Of a DNA stretch of 64,000 nucleotides, positions 13,200 to 25,024 are shown piece by piece (the stretch's first letter is position 1; each line of letters begins with the position of its first letter). A model generated the notes under the pieces. That model was not told the origin of the DNA, searched no databases, and was given only the letters and a program-made list of their open reading frames with translations. The position numbers and the translations under genes were made by a program. This stretch comes from Mya arenaria (taxonomy: Eukaryota; Mollusca; Bivalvia; Myida; Myidae), in contig NC_069136.1 in NCBI RefSeq assembly GCF_026914265.1, forward strand, positions 16,739,228 to 16,803,227, written 5' to 3'.

Positions 13200-16100
13200 A
13201 ATTAGATGCTTTATTTTATATGACTCCAAGTAACATTTGCTAAGATTGCAACCATAACGTAATAAAGTATTTTACTTAATATGAAGAAATGTTCTTATAT
13301 AAAACGGTTTTAAATAATATTAGTGTGCGCATGTATCGTGTCAATATTTTCAGAATAAAGCAACAATTTGAAATGAAGTCTTGATCGTCAGCGACATTGC
13401 TGTGTCAAGCATGTCCAAACATAAAAAATGAAACGTTTGAGGTATTCACATACAACGTGGTACTACATCATGGTACCAGTGATCGACTGCAACAGGTCGC
13501 AAGCTACTGAAAACCTTCCTTATATTTGAGCTGTTACCGATGGTTCTTCTGTCAATACCAGTAGAATTGGCCACCTGTCATTGATCTGGCCGACTCTGAA
13601 CATCCATGACGGTTACAATTATAGTTATTTGTGCTAAATGATCCTATTTAAGCGCTTGCTACACCGTCGCTAGACGTTTATTTCTACAACGATAACAATG
13701 CTCTTAAAGTTATAACTTACTAAGCAAGATTGGTAAGAAATACGAAACATTAGTGAAGCAAGAATTACAGCTTGCGTTATAAATTGTCATCTTGCTTCAT
13801 TGCATTCTGAATTCATCATTCAAGCAACTGTATTGCTAGTTTGGTAAATCATTGGAGTATTTCAGTAAAATCCATATAAATGCATCGTATTAAATTTTCT
13901 TTGATTCTAGCAATGTTTTTAGCTTACTGTATGGCTTACTTTCCTTACTAGGCTCAGCGTAGTTGTCCAATACTAAACATAAATGAAATATGCCAACAAG
14001 CATCTCGCCTAATATGGCATTTCATAAATTTGAAAGCATCATGCAATACGTATTATTTACAAGTGAATAATAGCATTTATCTTAGTGGCGCTACACTTAA
14101 AATGTCGGTAATATCCCAGTGTTCCTAAAAATAGATTTATGATACTAACTGTGACACATTCTTTAAAGAAACGTCCCGTTGCAGTTGAAATCCAATTGTC
14201 AAGGGAAAAAACGTTGACTACAGTGAAATATCAGAGGTGTTGAATAATTTAATCAGGTAAATAGTTTGATGGCGGAAATGACTAGTGCAGTAACGGCTGT
14301 TACTAACGGCGTTTAAGCAGTAATAAAAGTTCGAGGAAATTTCATCATACATTTTGTTTTTATTAAGCCTTCCATGTTTTCTCTAATTGTTTCTAGTTTG
14401 ATTATGTGTAAGATTTGCTCATAACGTCCATTTAATGGAGAGCCGGTTGAAAAAGTCTAGAGAAAAGACACACAGTACAGTAAATATGGCTTGTCTAACA
14501 TGTTATCAGGTTCATTCCCAATCTGTGAATTTTGTCAAGCTTCAAGGTCTCAATGTTCTTGATAACCGTTCTACATTAAAAAATTCCACCTATGCTCACC
14601 TCAGGCAAGTAATTTGATGTATGTTCGGAAGTATCTGGGCTTACCTCTCTGAGTCCGTTTGGTTTGTTCTTTAGGCCTGAATATAGCCAGGACATGATTA
14701 CAGACCAAAGACAATGTCCCTTAACTTTTCCTGAATTGAGACGGGTAATCATCATTAATAAGGTCTACTCATAACGATTCATCGTTTTACAAGCAACATC
14801 TCATAAAAAGTGATAAAATTAGCACAACACAACAAAGCATTACAATGGTTTTTAGATTTGTAAATCATATATATAACAAACGACCTCGCGTCTAATAAGA
14901 ATGCAAAATGTAGCGTAAAGTATAACCTGTTTTAACATGCAAAAATAACATTTTCTTACGAAGAAGATGCATAAGTTTAGTATAAAATTATAAGGGATAT
15001 TATGGCCTTTGTAAAAAATATAAAGGAATGGCAGTGCTGATTCATGCCAGCATTGCCAGAGACATATATCGCTGTTTCATGGCTTTACCGCCAGAGATAT
15101 ACTAATGTTAATGAGCCATAAAAGGCGGCATCACTGATATTTGAAAGCATCGTCAGAGATTCAAAGAGGTCATACAGTTATTAAACGCGTCATTGCTGAG
15201 TTATTGCGTCATCGCCAGAAATGAATAAACGGCACGGTACATCGCCAGTACTAATAAACAAGTAAATCTTGTTATTTTGTTGACCTAGATCCATAAAAAA
15301 TACTCATTTATGAGTTACTGATTGTTAAAAATAAAACAAGGTGAATATTATAACTTATGTATTATATTTATGTAGGAATATTAATGTTTATTCGTCAACT
15401 TCTTGAGAAGCACAAGAACGGAATGAATGCTTTATCAGATGGCTTTGCGGGTAAAGTGGAATTTCTGCCGGGACTACTGCATAAATGCAGGGCCAAACAC
15501 ATGCGCTGATTAATACATAACGTCTAGGGAGAGGTGGTACTTTGCTTGGTATGCCTTATTGTTGCAACATATTTATGTAAATCAATAAAAATTGATAAAA
15601 GTGCAAGTCCAGTCTTATCTGCTTTAAATGCGATAAATGAGTTGATTTTTATCCGCTGATTCAAGATTGGTAGCTAATCTTTAATAGTGGGGAACACGAG
15701 TTTTAGCAAAGCAAGTCGTTTAAAAGGAAAAGTTTACAGAATTTATTTGTTCCATGTATAACATATTATACGAATATCGAAACTTACAAACGGTCAGTAA
15801 ATACTTCGTAACTGTTTTATGGCTTTTGTTGCTTCCATATGTAGTTCAGAATTATTGAATATTAACATATCTGATATACATTTTTATGAAACAATTATGA
15901 CACTTATCATAGTCAAAAGTAAGACAGACTATACAGATGGCTCGTTGATTACTATGACTGGAATTAGTTCGTGCTTATGTCAAGTTTCAAATGTTGAATA
16001 AAAGACTCATTGGACTGAGATTAGAAATGATATTCCAATTCATATATTACGATGGTTATAAAAAAGTAAGTTAATATAATATCTTACGAACAAACAGGAT

Positions 16101-17430
16101 TATTTCATTCGGACAATGTTTGTTATGTTAGTGGTATTAAAGCATTACTTATATTAAGCTATTGTGGAGAAACGTGTGCCGTCAACAACGCAGTAAATGG
16201 CTTAATGTTTAAAGACACAAATGTTGGTTATGTGAATCTGTAAAAACATGGATATGTACTAAAGCATCTTTACAAAGTTGACTTTGATATATGGTTTGTT
16301 AACAAAGTGTTATATGCAAATAGGGTGGAAAATAAGGTGTGTTTGGTAAAGATTTTTTTCACCGAACTATATTTCTACTATTATACTTTACTTGTCCTTA
16401 GTATTTTTAAAATAATAACTTATAAATGTGATTTTTTTTATTTTGTTATGTTTTGAATCGAATGTTATAAAACGGTATTCATGGATTTTATGTTTGAGTA
16501 AAACGAATAAGAATAAAAAATACTTACTCTTGTTTACAATGTGATAATTGCCAGGTGATGAAATGGTGCTTTAATAACAGTTACATTATAAAACTGTTTT
16601 AATACGTCGGCAAAGATAACAACTATAGAATATACACATATACAACTCGATATAGCATGTACACATATATCTTTTCTCTAAATATTGACATTTAGGACGT
16701 TACGAGAGACGGAACCTGTTATTATGAATGATAAACGTGGTGGAGGTACTATATATCTTTATACTTTGCTCATGTTGCAATTGCATGCTGTTTATGTTTT
16801 TCAGTTTCTACTTCATGATAGTTCAAAAATTTACTATGTTGAAATGTTAATGTCTTTCTAATGATTCTATGGGATGTGATGAAATTACATTCATGAAAGC
16901 ATTTATTTGAATTTTCTAAAAACGCACTGGAATTAACCCCGCTTTTGAAAAGTGGCACAGAATATATCATAGGTCAGGAATAGCTTAGAGCGGGGGCGGT
17001 CTATTTAAGTGAATAGGAATAACAACAACATAACAATAATATTTTTTTACAATGAAATTATATTTTTAAATATTATGACATACAATTATATACATTTGAA
17101 TTAAACTGCAAACAAAAATGTTCCAGTTATTTTAAACAACAGTTAATATTCAAGATTACTAACATTCCGACATCAACAAACGAACCATCGATGATCATAC
17201 GTACATCATCCCCTATTCCCATTCTCCAACGGCACACGAATGTCGACGCCCAGGATAGCCCAATCGACCAATGGCGATCACACAACGTGCATGTCTTTTG
17301 ACGTCAGTCGATGCTGACGTCACCTAAACAATAACAACTAGTGATTTAAATTCACTTTAAATCATGATAAATTAAATGGTTTCCTAATAATTTGACTAAA
17401 AACAAAACAAACAAAACATGCTGATTAAAA
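13200..17430. other. Intergenic, no gene recognised
   Basis: Roughly 4.2 kb of AT-rich DNA with only short, unrelated open frames. Between about 15,040 and 15,250 a motif of the form catcgccagaga recurs several times at uneven spacing (for example at 15,051, 15,088 and 15,212). This suggests a badly decayed tandem repeat. Nothing else could be supported. Confidence 0.4.
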
Positions 17431-17439
17431 TACAAGATT

Positions 17440-20135
17440 TGTGACATACGCCTAACCTTCGGAAATTGTATGCACTTTTGACACCCTAATCTCCTCAGTA
17501 ACATCTTACACTCTCGACAAGCCATCCGCCAGAACATTGGCCTTGCCTGGGATGGCGACAATTCAGAAACGGTAGGGTTGCCAAAGTATCGCAATTATTG
17601 AATATGACCTCTCCACGTTGTTCAATTTACAACATTCATAAACTACCGGCATTCTATCATCTCCGGTCACACTACTCATACACCTGTGTCACTGGCATCT
17701 GTTTGAAAAGTGAAGTTCTTTCCTATTTCAGCTATCTTTAATATTTGGAAAATTAAAGTGCCCTTTTTAGTGAAAAAAAAAACCTTTTCCTGGGCCTCAC
17801 CCAACCTTACCTTGTTAGGAAATCGTTTTTTTTTTTTTTTTTTGTCAAATCCGTAAGCGACACCGCTATTGTTGAAAAGTGAGGAACTACTTTCTGTTAA
17901 ACCAATGAGATCTAAACACGCACTTACCTGTTTCTCGGTCTCGGGTGTAGATGCTTCTGTAATAGCAGAAACCTTATCTGGTTGTACTTCAACCTTATCC
18001 TCTCCCATCACATGCCCTAAACATTCAATGGACTTGACGTAAAAGTAACACTTACTACGTTGAGGGATGATGCTGGATGTACAAAGTCCTTCAAAGAGTT
18101 CTCTTAGTACAACAAGATGATCAAACGTAACAATATAGACAATGATGTCACCAAGAAAGTTGCCTACGTCATATATACCATTTAGCAACTCCCTTATAAT
18201 TGGAGAAAAACTCGCACTTGCCTCGACATTCCCTTTCTGTCTCATTTAAAGACGTAGGTGGATCAATAATACCGCCTCCATTATAACGAACTCCACACTC
18301 AATAGAAATAACTGCATTGTCGAAGATATCTCAGCATCCCTGCATCTGACGGGGCTGGGACCAATTTTGCCATTTAGGGGACTCCCTACCCTACAAAATG
18401 CACTGGTCGGGGTGGCTGGGATGATATTTGGTCACCGGTTGCTAACGCGTCAAAGTATCCCAAATTTCGTGATTTTTCGTACCTTTAAAGCGCTCCCATA
18501 TATCTTGTAAGGGTGAGCTAATCTCGAAGATTCCTCCGGACCCAAAAATGGTATGAGCTCCGTTACGGTCTTGAAATTTAGGTCTCTCTGCTCCCTTAAA
18601 AAGCGACCGTCGGGTTGCCTGGAATGATATTTGATTACCGGTTCCATTCGCCTCTAAGGCTATTTTATATTCTAAAATAAAGCGAAAAATGCCTAAAACT
18701 GGGGTATGCGTTGTCGAAGATATCTCAGCATCCCTGCACCTGACGAGGCTGGGACCAATTTTGCCATTTAGGGGACTCTATACCCTAATAGAAGCACTCA
18801 TCGAGGTGCCTGGGATGATATTTGGTCACCGGTTGCTAACGCGTCAAAGTATCCCAAATTTCGCGACTTTTCGTACTCTTAACGCGCTCCCATATATCTT
18901 GTAAGGGGTAGCTAATCTCGAAGATATCTCCGGTCATTAAAATGGTATAAGGTCCGTTAATGCTTTGAAATTTAGGTCTCTCTGTTCTCTACAAAAAAAC
19001 ACCCGTCGGTGTGCCTGGAATGATATTTGATCACCGGTTCCTTTCGCCTATAAGGCTATTTTATATTCTAAAATACAGCGAAAAATGCCTAAAACTGGGG
19101 TATGCGTTGTCGAAGAAATCTCAGCATCACTGCAACTGACGAGGCTGGGACTAATATTGCCATTTAGGGGACTCCCTACCCTACAAGAGGCACGTAATAT
19201 TTTGTGAAAAACAGTGTCTCAAGATAAATATTTGCAACTGGACTTTTTACTTCTTTACCACCTGCTTAAACACAAACCTAGACCGTCTTGGTGAATTGAT
19301 CAACATTGACAAATGCCTTCCTTACTGACACACCATTGGGACTTGGACTGCCTTGTTGTCTAAAAACTTGGTGCTGTCATTTTAACTGATGTCGACGCTC
19401 AAACATTTGTATCGAAATCGGCATTTGAATAACTAACTAGTCACCGTCGTATTAAAATTTACGCAAAGATTTGTACCCGCGTCCTTCTGTGCCTTGTCTT
19501 TATGGTTATCGCTAGCAAAGTTCGCCTTCTTCAGTATTTTATCGACCTTCATGTACCACTTCTGCATTACCTTCTTGCTTTTTACCCAGACAGATATTGT
19601 CATTGGCAATTTGTCCTGTTTGACCTTAGCGAAAACAACGTGTCTTTTTTCTCTGACACAAATCATTATTTACCTTCCGTTTATCTATATGGTTCATCTG
19701 TCGTTTAGGTCTTTTATTCTGAACTTGGTAGCTCTAGTAGATTTGAGGCACGTGCCTCTCTGAACTGATCCAAATGAGTTGCCAAAGTGTCAACATCTTT
19801 GGGAACTTGGTCTCTTAAAAACAAAGCTAAATCTTTTAAACATACATTCACGAGTCGTCTCTCTTGATCAAATCATGCAAATTATCGTATGATTTCTCTG
19901 TCCTTGATAGCTCAATCCATCTGTCCAGATATCCCGATAGACTACTTTTTAACTGCAAGAATATTTCACCATTTTTGGGTAAACTAGAACTAAACACTCC
20001 CCTGAAACAAACTTCTTCAAACGAGCTGTCGATGTTCACAATTGTAATACCAGGGTACTTGACATTGCGAAGATCGGGATTTGCAAACACAATGGTAAGG
20101 CCGTGTTTAGTTGTCGCATTAATAGACACAAATAA
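17440..20135 (-). mobile_element. Ty3/Gypsy LTR-retrotransposon fossil (broken), split by a satellite
   Basis: On the minus strand a Gag-like part lies at about 19,430-20,135, followed by a protease-region-like part at about 19,200-19,430. Reverse transcriptase and RNase H parts lie at about 17,440-18,250, recognisable by phrases such as ECLGHVMG and PGKANVLADGLSR, which are typical of Gypsy pol. A ~395-bp tandem satellite (18,319-19,193) sits between the Gag/protease side and the RT side. No flanking LTRs or integrase were recognised. The element is clearly broken, with several breaks, and looks old. Confidence 0.75.
18319..19193. repeat. ~395-bp tandem satellite with a two-part unit, about 2.2 copies
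   Basis: The phrase gtcgaaga(t/a)atctcagcatc recurs at 18,319, 18,713 and 19,109, giving periods of 394 and 396 bp; the third copy is partial. Each unit contains two diverged halves of about 197 bp: compare ctgggatgatatttggtcac (near 18,418) with ctggaatgatatttgattac (near 18,620). This is a higher-order repeat made of an older ~197-bp monomer. It lies inside a Gypsy fossil. The open frames across it (18,450-18,647 and 18,689-18,904) are incidental. Confidence 0.85.
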
Positions 20136-20204
20136 AGAAACGCCTACATTGCCGCTGTACTAAATCTTAATATTCCTAACTGGAATTGTATCCCAACCGC
20201 TTCT

Positions 20205-20975
20205 TTATGCAAACGAATATTCGAATATTCGTTCTAACGTTTGGTATTCGAATGTCAAAATCGGTATACGTATTCGAATATTTGATTTTTTGTTGTTAAA
20301 TAAATAAAGTAATAAAGCTTTTGCCTACAACTCTGTTTTTTGTGTATTAAAATCGCTTGTCTTGTATTTACAACGATTGACCCATAATGCCAGTGGTGTG
20401 AATGTGCTGACAATACACTAAACACGCGTCCTATGTCATTTAGGGACATATTGTCGGGTACTGGCAAAAATCCCCGTTATATTACAATAACTGGCTATCC
20501 GACAAGTGACTTCTGCAAATTCAATTAGTTTCGGTAAACTGTATAGTATAACGTTTCAGGGTATATTTCCTCTATTGAAGTACAACAGAAGAGTCAAGAT
20601 CCTCACATGTTTTCGTTTTATTATTTTACATTTAGTACAGTCCAATCCCAAAACGAGGCTGTTCGTCCGGAAAAAGTCTCCATTGGTGCAATACGCCATT
20701 TGACCAGAATTACACATTGTTTACAAATATGATGGCAGTGGAATTGAAATTACTTGATTTTGTTTTATGATTGTTCAAAATGTATTGCTTCTTTTCTTTC
20801 TGAAAATAGGTAATTTTAAAGGCTCATTCAGGGAAATCAGGGTCCGCCGCGCGTACTGGCAAGTAGGGTTAAAATGCTCCGGCTTTTACTTGAGCGAATA
20901 AAAATAATAGTTACTACAACTTCTTAAATGTGTATTTTCACTGTTTTTGGTAATCGAATATTCGAATATCTGCTC
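20205..20975. repeat. Possible non-autonomous element with repeated ATTCGAATATTCG motifs
   Basis: A perfect 20-bp palindrome, acgaatattcgaatattcgt, lies at 20,213-20,232. More attcgaata motifs lie at 20,240-20,285, and another cluster (cgaatattcgaatat) at about 20,950-20,966. Clusters about 0.7 kb apart could mark the ends of a small element. No target duplication and no coding region were found, so this is tentative. Confidence 0.3.
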
Positions 20976-20979
20976 TGAA

Positions 20980-22400
20980 AGTAAAATGGCATCTGAGTGT
21001 GCAGCTTATATGATTGACAGTAAACAACAGGCAAAATTGGGAAAGCCAACAAATTGCTATGCTTTTAAGCGCAACATCAAACCAGTTATAATGTAAGGTG
21101 TGACTGCTCTATTTTCGGCGGTATGACGTCACCTTGACATAAGTGCTAAATTGACTTGTAATTGATAAACACGTTTTGATACGTTTATTTACAAACAGTA
21201 GTGGAAGAACAAGGTTAACCATAAAAAAATAACTATATTGTTTAATAGTGTTTATCATTTATGACGCTCTATACGAGTAACGTACGTCGTAAAGAATTTA
21301 AATTGTAATATGCAATCTTATCAAAAGAACAATTAATGATACACTCGAAGTTGAAATAAAAGTCTCTGTTTTATCTAAATCATTTTCCTAAAAGTTATCG
21401 TTCACCTGACTCTTTTAAGCGTTTTTCTACAATACAAAAATCGTTTATATTCAATTAGTAATGATATTTATACAACAAAAACTACTATTCAAAAATCAGA
21501 CGTTAGAAAGAACAAAAAGACACAAAATATATAGAAATCTTTCACTCATGGCGGTTTAAGTTTTTTCTCCTAGAATACCATTTCATTTTATTTCATGATT
21601 ATACAATTACATATTGACATAAAAGTTTCAATCTTTAAACATACAAAATTGACATAGCGGAAAGTTATGCGACATACATTTATGTACAATGTTGTGTAAA
21701 AGAAGTTAAAGGCAGCCAAGTTCATTCTTAACATTGCCAAAAAAGATTCACTTGCGACCAAAATCTATATCAAAAAGCATTCACAAATATAACATTCGAA
21801 ATCGGCTAAATGCCTCTCATTCAGCATTTTTAGAAATGATGATTTACAAAATTCATAGCTAGGATCTTAGGCGTGTATAAAGTTCAGGTGCATACACTCA
21901 GTTTATGTGTTATTTCCAATTTATTTTTACGCAACTGAAAATTCTGCTGAGTTAAATGTTTAAAATGTATTTCTCTTTTATATTTTTATTCTTTATTTTC
22001 TTCCAACTCTTGCACTAATTATGTGAGCTCCCTCAATTTCTATTTTATGAAAATTAAAGAAGCATCTTATCTTGACTGACTCTAAAAGGAACACATGTTG
22101 CAAAGTAAGCTTGTCCGTAGTCATCATAATGCTATACGATTGTTTTCACTGAGCTGACGTCAAATCAGAATATAAATAGAATGACGTCATCAATTGAAAT
22201 GATGCGTTATTAAAATGCTTTGTGAAAATAAAATGTAATAGGTTAAACCCAGTTTAAACAGTACCGTATAGAATTACAAGGAGCCAACTAGACCATTCCA
22301 AATTGATGGGGCCCATTTCACATTACTGTATATTGAATTTGATAAACTGGGGCATTTGTTGGGTCCTCCATCCCTCCGACGCGACGTGGACGCTGCCCCA
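20980..22400. other. Intergenic; 3' side of TNF-ligand gene A
   Basis: No gene seen. The last ~70 bp (about 22,340-22,412) matches the DNA after the stop of gene B (42,610-42,683), for example ccatccctccgacgcgacg, so the duplication included the 3' UTR. Minus-strand AATAAA signals occur at about 21,985-21,997 and 21,920-21,925, some 400-500 bp beyond the stop, and could serve gene A. Confidence 0.45.
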
Positions 22401-22412
22401 ATGTCGGAGATG

Positions 22413-25009
22413 TTATATGAGATGCAGGCCAAAGTAGTTATTCCCCGTGTATTTTAAAAGTGTCACGTCGCTTAGCTTTACTGATATTTCATCACCAGCG
22501 CGAAGCTTCGCCAAGGTAGCTATTTGACTAGTGTAATAATTAAAGTAACCTTCCGAAGCGTTTTTACGAGACTGCAAATTTGATGCGATTTCCATAGCAA
22601 CAGTATCAAGTACGTTATACTTATGCATTGCATGTTTTATTTCGTGCATATTGTTTGATTCTACTGGAATTCCGTCGTCAGTAAGACGTCGTTCTGTTAG
22701 TCCTAGGAACGAGTATATGTAGTATGTACCGCTTACGGGAACAATTAATCGGCCATTTTGGAACCTAATTCCGTATCTCTGAAACCCTGTTGTATAAAAT
22801 AGGTCTTTGTCGTGACGCCAACATGTGACCGTTGTCATTGAATGATTACCTGAAAATGATATTTTGTAATAAAACACGAGAAATAAAATGTTTTCATCAG
22901 TGTTGAAAAGCACAGGAGGACATAACTTACTGACGTTGAATAAATCAATTTGAAAATAAGTTATTTCCCCACAGATAAATTTAATTTGATGATTATGAGT
23001 ACATTGATATCTTTACATAAAACATCTAGGGTTGAAAAACAAATTTGGACTTATATGTTCCTTAACTTATCGTGTATGGTTATTCATTCATCTTATATGT
23101 ATGAGTAACACTCAGAAACGTATGGTTTATCTACAATAACGGTATTTTTAATTTTCTTAAAAAATAAAAATCATTATACGTGCATTATACCGATACCTGA
23201 AATATGATCTTGTTTCTCATGAATGCCAACTAATTTTGCAGAAGGTTTCATGTCCCACAACGTGTTTTTGTAGTCTGACATCAATTGAACGTTGTGTTTC
23301 AGAGAATCTGCAATCGGTGTGAATGGATGAAAATTGTTAACTAATGTCTTGATCAAATGACAAGACCTATCCTTGTAGTCAAATTTACCCCTAGTGCCAT
23401 TTAAGCGCAATTTATACACCAGGGAAATTCACCCTGTTGGCAAATTTGCACAAATTTTGTAGGTTTGAATCTGAACTGGTTGAAATAGCATGTTTTTTGT
23501 CTAATATAACTGTTTTGTCTATTGTTTGATTTTTCTCTATGATTCATGCTTATCAAAAATAAGTGCAGTGTAAATGTTTTCTGACCGTATTAAACTACAT
23601 TTTTTTAAGACAAACATATTTATCCATAATATAATAGTATTGCTAATTGATTGGCCAAATGAGCAAAGGTAAGCCTTATAGAGCAGCATACATTTGTGTT
23701 TCATATTGTTTAAAAAAATTCGGACCCTCTGTTAGGGGAATGATTTGAAAAGCTGAGGAATAATATAGTCTTAATGTTACGTACTTAAATATGAAACCTA
23801 TATAACCATTGTTTGTGTTAAAGTAATAATTAGTATCATTTTTAACTGCCACACTGTAGATTTTCACCTCAGACGACATAATAATGTTTCCTTCAAACAC
23901 TCACTGTGCCCACCTCTCACTCAAGAGGTTATGGGTTCGATCCCAAAACCTTGTTAGCTTTTCATTGTATCTCAAAATGGACTCAAGTCCTGGTTTTGAT
24001 CCCATGCACGGACTCAACCTGATTCTGTAAGCTGTCTGCTTTCGCCACATTCTACTTAATACTTATACAAACTAAAATATCCGCGAGAAATTAAATTGTT
24101 GAAATTGATTGGACACGCGCTGGAAATATATTATAAAATCAAGCTTATACTTGCATGCACACATCTAATTTTAATCTAATTTGCCGATTAAACATGTCAT
24201 AAGTGTTTAGATAACACACATTATCTTAATAGAGCATACTATTAAAATCGGTCTGTATATGACCTAGATATTTTAAGAAATTAAAATATTACAAAATAAG
24301 TCAAAATCTATGTCAATAGTACAATGAAAGATATGTAAAGCCTTTTTATACCAAAATCATGAAAATGTAATAGCGCAAAAGATTTGTGTTGGAAGTAATC
24401 AGACGCAAGGTGCCTTTAAGCATGAGCAATTGTATTACAATATTTAAACGAATTATATAAATTATGTGTGACGTTACTAAAATGTACTTTCTCTTACCTT
24501 CAATGTATATTTTGGTCTGATTTTTCTCCCTTGTCTCAGCTTCAATGTATGCAGATAAAATTTTCTTGAAAGGTTAACAAGAACAAAATTAATAATGATA
24601 GCTTTTGACTATGCACATTGAGGGAAGTGAAATTCGTGTAGGAAGTAAATAACTGATTGAACTGGTCGCATGCAAAAGAAAAAGTGAGATGATAAAGATT
24701 AATGCAAATGTACAATCTAAAGAATTTAAAATTATCACGGAAAAAATCAAATTAAAAACAAATTCATCAGATCTACATTCTTTGAAATGAAATGCATATT
24801 AAGCTCACCTTTTCAAACAATGCGTGTAATAACTCGATTGTTTCACCACATTGCACATTATTGTTATTATTTTTTAGACATATATTCGTATTTGCGTCTA
24901 TTTGTTTACTGTCCGGCATAGTCCACACGATGCAGAGCACTGTTATAAGCACGATCAACAAAAGCAATACACTGACAATTGTCAACCTCTTAAGCAGTAT
25001 GTCCGTCAT
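22413..25009 (-). CDS. TNF-superfamily ligand A, type II membrane protein
   Basis: Four minus-strand exons join in phase: 25009-24809 (201 nt), 24564-24498 (67), 23307-23197 (111) and 22849-22413 (437), giving 271 residues. Exon 1 encodes a short cytosolic end, one membrane segment (VSVLLLLIVLITVLCIVW, ~12-29) and a stalk with two cysteines. Exon 3 ends with MKPSAKLVG, the usual first strand of a TNF homology domain. Exon 4 supplies the rest, including the RLIVPVSGTYYIYSFLGL strands and the C-terminal AGDEISVKLSD..YFGLHLI. Such ligands trimerise and bind TNF receptors in immune or death signalling; the receptor here is unknown. I chose Met at 25,009 over the in-frame Met at 25,024 because it aligns with the start of paralogue B. 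The gene is 55-70% like B by eye and has no defect. Confidence 0.88.
23905..24060 (+). repeat. tRNA-related SINE-like fragment in intron 3 of ligand A/flank
   Basis: Contains ttatgggttcgatcccaaaa, a Pol III box B-like sequence (GGTTCGATCCC), after a tRNA-like lead-in. A conserved-looking tail follows (aatggactcaagtcctgg, tgattctgtaagctgtctgc). It lies in the intron between exons 2 and 3 of ligand A. Family unknown. Confidence 0.45.
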
Positions 25010-25024
25010 GTTTGACGTGTGCAT

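Noticed and set aside
15040-15250. CRISPR-like or regular repeat array with catcgccagaga
   Set aside because: Spacing is irregular, the motif is degenerate and the DNA is eukaryotic. At most a decayed tandem repeat.
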